A DNA stretch of 64,000 nucleotides from Sphingomonas jaspsi DSM 18422 (GTDB taxonomy: Bacteria; Pseudomonadota; Alphaproteobacteria; Sphingomonadales; Sphingomonadaceae), in NCBI RefSeq assembly GCF_000585415.1, contig NZ_KK073876.1:2353810-2417809 (forward strand), written 5' to 3'. Positions within the stretch are counted from its first letter, which is position 1. Each line of letters starts with the position of its first letter. Shown one piece after another: positions 60,747-64,000 of this stretch. The notes under the pieces were generated by a model. It was given only the letters and a program-made list of their open reading frames with translations, searched no databases and was not told the DNA's origin. The position numbers and the translations under genes were made by a program.

Positions 60747-61291
60747 CCGCGGTTACCCTCGCCGCGCCGATGACCGGCGACGGCGTCCGCGCCGAGACCT
60801 GGACCGAAGCGCATCGCGAGCCCTTGAAGGCCGCCTGCGCCGAAGACCGTGCGATCTGGGAATTATACGCGACCAACTATGGCCCTGACGGGTTCGACGC
60901 GAGCTTCGACAAGGTCATGGCCCTGCCGTGGGTGCGTTTCGCCATCTATGACGATGCTGATGAGCTGGTAGGCATGAGCTGCTTCCTCAATATCGACGAG
61001 GCGCGTGGCGTGCTCGAGATCGGCAACACCTACTACCGTCCCAAATATCGCGGGACCGGCATCAACCGGCGCATCAAGGATATGATGATGGCCCGTGCCT
61101 TCGCGTGCGGATACCGCCGCATCGAATATCGCGTCGACGCCCGCAACCAGCGGTCTCAGGCGGCGATGGTCAAGCTCGGCGCGGTGCGCGAAGGCGTGAT
61201 GCGCGCCGACCGCATCACCTGGACTGGCCATGTCCGCGACACGGTGCTCTTTTCCATCTTGAAGGACGAATGGCCGCCTGCTCAAACCTGA
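60740..61291 (+). CDS. GNAT-family N-acetyltransferase
   Basis: 183 residues of the RimJ/RimL-like group. VRFAIYDDADELVGMSCFLNID and the acetyl-CoA site YYRPKYRGTGINRRIKDMMMARAF are followed by RIEYRVDARNQRSQAAMVKLGAVREGVM. The substrate could be a protein N-terminus or small molecule. The start is GTG at 60740 (relatives start Met-Leu-Thr), overlapping the end of the preceding gene; ATG at 60770 is later than the fold. Confidence 0.82.
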   Translation: MLTAVTLAAPMTGDGVRAETWTEAHREPLKAACAEDRAIWELYATNYGPDGFDASFDKVMALPWVRFAIYDDADELVGMSCFLNIDEARGVLEIGNTYYRPKYRGTGINRRIKDMMMARAFACGYRRIEYRVDARNQRSQAAMVKLGAVREGVMRADRITWTGHVRDTVLFSILKDEWPPAQT

Positions 61292-61295
61292 CGCG

Positions 61296-61910
61296 ATGGC
61301 CAAGCTTTATTTTTATTATGCCGCGATGAATGCGGGCAAATCGACCACGCTACTGCAGGCCGATTTCAACTATCGCGAGCGCGGCATGGAAACGATGCTG
61401 TGGACTGCGGCGCTCGACGACCGGGCCGGCGCTGGCCGGATCGCGTCGCGGCTCGATATCGGCGCAGAGGCGCATCGCTACAGCCCCGACATGAGCCTAT
61501 TCGACGCGGTGGTGCAGGAGTTGCTGAAGCGTAAGCTCGACTGCCTGCTGATCGACGAGGCGCAGTTTTTGACCCGCGACCATGTGCTGCAGCTGTGCCG
61601 CATCACCGACGAATTGAAGATCCCGGTTCTCTGCTACGGCCTGCGCACCGATTTCCAGGGGCAGCTATTCCCCGGCTCGGCCGCGTTGCTCGCGCTCAGC
61701 GACAACCTCATCGAGCTTAAGGCCGTGTGCGAATGCGGGCGCAAGGCGACGATGAACCTGCGCGTCGATGCCGAAGGCTATGCGGTCGCGGCGGGGGCGC
61801 AGACCGAAATCGGCGGCAACGACCGCTATGTCGCGCTGTGCCGCAAGCATTTCTTCGAACGGCTCCGCGAAGGCGAAGCGCGGCAGATGCACCTCGATAT
61901 CCCGCGCTGA
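61296..61910 (+). CDS. tdk: Thymidine kinase
   Basis: 204 residues, type II thymidine kinase. P-loop AAMNAGKSTTLL, DEAQFL Walker B, GLRTDFQGQLFPGS lasso and the zinc site CECG with a second pair further on (ALCRKHF). It phosphorylates thymidine in salvage. The ATG is four bases after the GNAT stop. A repeat/hairpin region follows. Confidence 0.95.
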   Translation: MAKLYFYYAAMNAGKSTTLLQADFNYRERGMETMLWTAALDDRAGAGRIASRLDIGAEAHRYSPDMSLFDAVVQELLKRKLDCLLIDEAQFLTRDHVLQLCRITDELKIPVLCYGLRTDFQGQLFPGSAALLALSDNLIELKAVCECGRKATMNLRVDAEGYAVAAGAQTEIGGNDRYVALCRKHFFERLREGEARQMHLDIPR

Positions 61911-61919
61911 CTGGCCGGA

Positions 61920-62001
61920 GCATTGACATCCTCGCCCTGTCCCCGAGACAAGGCTGCGACGCATTGACCTGCTCGCCCTGTCCCCCGGACAGGGCTGCGA
62001 C
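61920..62001. repeat. Tandem pair of 41-bp repeats with nested hairpins
   Basis: Two exactly adjacent units, 61920-61960 and 61961-62001, differ at five positions. Each has GCCCTGTCC/GGACAGGGC-like inverted arms (perfect in the second) and the second is also framed by ATTGACC ... GGTCAAT. They fill the gap between the convergent tdk and membrane-protein genes and can act as terminators or REP-type elements. Confidence 0.75.
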
Positions 62002-62003
62002 GG

Positions 62004-63035
62004 TCAATCGTCGTCGTCGTCCTCGACCAGCAGGTTGGGGTCGTCGCGGACCGGCAGATAGCGCCACCAAAGAAGGACGTTGAGCGCCAGCGCGCTGAGC
62101 TGCATCGCGCCGGCCCCGGCGACCATCGCCAGCGGCTTGCCGCTGCGCATGGCCAGCACCACCGCCACCGCCGCCGTCACCGCCGCGAACAGCGCGAAGC
62201 CGCCCCGCTTGTGGGGCATATAGGGCTCCAGCCGGCTGTGATATTTCAGGCCTCGGCCGGTCCGCGCGGCGAAGTTTCCGAACGGACCGAACACGGCCAG
62301 CAGGTTCTTGGTCAGCCGATAGGTGATCATCCGCCGCGTACCGACGACCGTATTCCGCGCCAGCTCGGCAAAGGTCACCGGGTCGTCGCTGCCGCGCTGC
62401 GCCGCAGGCACCTCGCGGTGGAACAGGAAAATGATCAACGACCCCAGATATTCGCGCAGCCCGAACGCAATGGCGTAGCCGAGCGGTCCGCCGCCCTTCA
62501 GCCAGACGACGCCCGCAACGGCCAGCATCGCCCCGGTGGTATAGAGGCGGAACAACCTGTGGTGTGCGCGCAAGTCCACCGTCCGGTACAGGCGCGCCGG
62601 CAGTCCCGCCGACACCAGCGGCAGCATCATGGCCACCAGCCGCTGGTCGATCTGGACGAGCAACAGCGACAAAAGCGCCAGCTGAACCGCCATCGACAGG
62701 AACACCGCGCCCTGTACCAGCGCGCCCTTGCGGATAGCCTGCCGCCGGACGGGCTTCGCCTGGTGCCAGCGACGGCGGATCGCGGTCACCGTGTTCATCT
62801 GGTTGAACATGTAGACCGCGCGCATAAGCACGGTCGCTGCCAATAGGCGCGCGGCATCGGCATGGCCCACCGCCAGCGCCGCCAGCCCCCAGAAGGACAG
62901 GGTGAACGCCATCGGCAGATATTCGCGGCCCGTGAGATAGAGCGCCTTCTTGCCGACCTTCTTCGCCTTCTTGCCCACGCGCTTGCGCCTGGGCTTCTGG
63001 GGATTCGGATCGGAAGGGGGCGGTTGGTCGGCCAT
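62004..63035 (-). CDS. Polytopic membrane protein of unknown function
   Basis: 343 residues. A basic Lys/Arg-rich N-terminus (KPRRKRVGKKAKKVGKKAL) precedes about eight hydrophobic segments, for example FTLSFWGLAALAVGHADAA, FLSMAVQLALLSLLLVQI and LGSLIIFLFHR, and the protein ends in an acidic Asp run (EDDDDD). No transporter signature is recognised. ATG at 63035 is preferred; an upstream TTG at 63062 is possible. It diverges from truB with 71 bases between. It could be a lipid or polysaccharide-related membrane protein, but nothing shows this. Confidence 0.7.
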   Translation of the reverse strand: MADQPPPSDPNPQKPRRKRVGKKAKKVGKKALYLTGREYLPMAFTLSFWGLAALAVGHADAARLLAATVLMRAVYMFNQMNTVTAIRRRWHQAKPVRRQAIRKGALVQGAVFLSMAVQLALLSLLLVQIDQRLVAMMLPLVSAGLPARLYRTVDLRAHHRLFRLYTTGAMLAVAGVVWLKGGGPLGYAIAFGLREYLGSLIIFLFHREVPAAQRGSDDPVTFAELARNTVVGTRRMITYRLTKNLLAVFGPFGNFAARTGRGLKYHSRLEPYMPHKRGGFALFAAVTAAVAVVLAMRSGKPLAMVAGAGAMQLSALALNVLLWWRYLPVRDDPNLLVEDDDDD

Positions 63036-63106
63036 CGGCGTGATGACGCGGCTTATGGCCAAGCACTCGTTGCTTGTCCATCTGGCCTTGTCTATCGGCC
63101 CACATC

Positions 63107-63994
63107 ATGCCCCTTTCCGGTTGGATCATCCTCGACAAGCCCTACGGCCTCGGCTCGACGCAGGCCGTGAGCGCAATAAAGCGCGCGCTGCGCGAGGCGG
63201 GTGAGCCCAAGACCAAGGTCGGCCATGGCGGGACGCTCGACCCGCTGGCGACCGGCGTGCTGCCGATCGCGCTGGGCGAAGCGACCAAGCTGGCGGGCCG
63301 GATGCTCGATGCGACCAAGGCCTATGACTTCACGATCCGCTTCGGCGAACAGACCGATACGCTGGACGTCGAAGGCAAGGTCGTCGCGACCAGCGACGTC
63401 CTTCCCCATCAGGCGGCGGTCGAGGCGATCCTTCCGCGCTTCACCGGCCCCATCGACCAGGTACCGCCCGCCTACTCCGCACTGAAGGTCGACGGACAGC
63501 GTGCCTACGACCTCGCCCGAGCTGGCGAGGAGGTGGAGCTCAAGACCCGGTCGGTCACGATCCATGCCCTGTCTCTGCTGTCGTTCGACGGTCGTGATGC
63601 CACCCTGTCCGCGACGGTCAGCAAAGGCACCTACATCCGATCGCTTGCACGGGACATCGCGCTGGCTCTTGGCAGTGTCGGCCATGTCACCATGTTGCGG
63701 CGGACCAAGGCGGGTCCCTTCGCCCTCAATCAGGCGATTTCACTGGACTTTCTGGGTGAAGCCGCTAAGGCGCGCGACTTGACGAGGACGGTGCTCCCGC
63801 TCGACGCGGGGCTGGACGACATCCCGGCCCTCCCCGTCACCCCCGACCAGGCCCGGCTGCTCCGACACGGGCAGGCGCTGTTCGGGATCCCCGCAACCCC
63901 GGGGCTTTTGTTGGCACGAGACGGCGAAACGCCGGTCGCGCTGGTCGAAAGCGACGGGGTCACGATCAAGGTCGTGCGCGGGTTCAACCTTTGA
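63107..63994 (+). CDS. truB: tRNA pseudouridine(55) synthase
   Basis: 295 residues. GWIILDKPYGLGSTQAV and KVGHGGTLDPLATGVLPIALGEATK include the catalytic Asp; VSKGTYIRSLARDI and the C-terminal PUA-like region complete TruB. It makes psi55 in the T loop of tRNAs. ATG at 63107 gives the normal family start; open frame from 63074 is not. The stop TGA at 63992-63994 is followed by only six bases of window. Confidence 0.97.
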   Translation: MPLSGWIILDKPYGLGSTQAVSAIKRALREAGEPKTKVGHGGTLDPLATGVLPIALGEATKLAGRMLDATKAYDFTIRFGEQTDTLDVEGKVVATSDVLPHQAAVEAILPRFTGPIDQVPPAYSALKVDGQRAYDLARAGEEVELKTRSVTIHALSLLSFDGRDATLSATVSKGTYIRSLARDIALALGSVGHVTMLRRTKAGPFALNQAISLDFLGEAAKARDLTRTVLPLDAGLDDIPALPVTPDQARLLRHGQALFGIPATPGLLLARDGETPVALVESDGVTIKVVRGFNL

Positions 63995-64000
63995 AACGAA

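Overview
The window is high-GC chromosomal DNA from an alphaproteobacterium, most likely a member of the Sphingomonadales. Supporting signs are a circularly permuted two-piece tmRNA gene, several promoters of the EcfG (general stress response) type GGAAC-N16/17-(C)GTT, GANTC (CcrM-type) sites, HWE-family histidine kinase signalling, and protein sequences that look sphingomonad throughout. No prophage, insertion sequence, CRISPR array, tRNA or rRNA gene was seen. Coding density is high, many neighbours overlap by 1-4 bases (ATGA, TGATG, TAATG), and TTG or GTG starts are common.

Layout. 1-6.1 kb: partial nitronate monooxygenase, nadC, a metallophosphoesterase diverging from an APH-like phosphotransferase, and a secreted M3 peptidase lipoprotein. 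6.2-9.3 kb: a lemA-TPM-TPM-Nudix operon diverging from mscL. 9.4-12.3 kb: a secreted amidohydrolase, the permuted ssrA gene, and an EcfG-type promoter driving a small lipoprotein. 12.4-16.8 kb: Nudix, SWIB, an LD-carboxypeptidase next to a Mpl-like Mur ligase (murein recycling), a HAD phosphatase and an unknown protein. 17-24.6 kb: a LytS/LytTR two-component pair, a dicarboxylate/amino-acid symporter with an exported methyltransferase, two exported proteins, a secretory lipase and a VOC protein. 24.6-25.3 kb: a gene-poor stretch with a GGA-rich candidate RNA, a strong terminator, a DnaA box and eight GANTC sites. 25.3-35.7 kb: a PAP2-type membrane phosphatase/transferase, a UvrD/PcrA helicase, an AraC regulator, a CPBP protease, a J-domain protein, a convergent HWE kinase/response-regulator pair, a glutaredoxin and a TIR-TM-TPR protein. 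35.8-41.7 kb: PilZ, an arsR-arsI-cupin-aquaporin organoarsenical operon, an exported three-repeat protein and a serine beta-lactamase-like hydrolase. 41.8-50.7 kb: lapA-pyrF-accD-folC, an AmpG-like permease, a Rieske oxygenase, a response regulator, an RluB-type synthase with rsmD, and trmB. 50.7-54.0 kb: a cysteine synthase, a 1-Cys peroxiredoxin, and a type III polyketide synthase coupled to an ICMT-like methyltransferase. 54.0-64.0 kb: the rimP-nusA-ylxR-infB-rbfA translation/transcription operon with a good sigma-70 promoter, then tdk and other genes inserted before truB.

How the genes work together. The clearest themes are (i) housekeeping operons for translation, NAD, pyrimidine, fatty-acid and folate synthesis; (ii) murein recycling split over two sites (LD-carboxypeptidase plus Mpl-like ligase, and an AmpG-like importer); (iii) a scattered set of genes with EcfG-like promoters (small lipoprotein, small acidic protein, Lys-rich protein, a single-domain response regulator, and more weakly its convergent HWE kinase), which suggests a local slice of the general stress regulon; and (iv) a compact organoarsenical detoxification operon.
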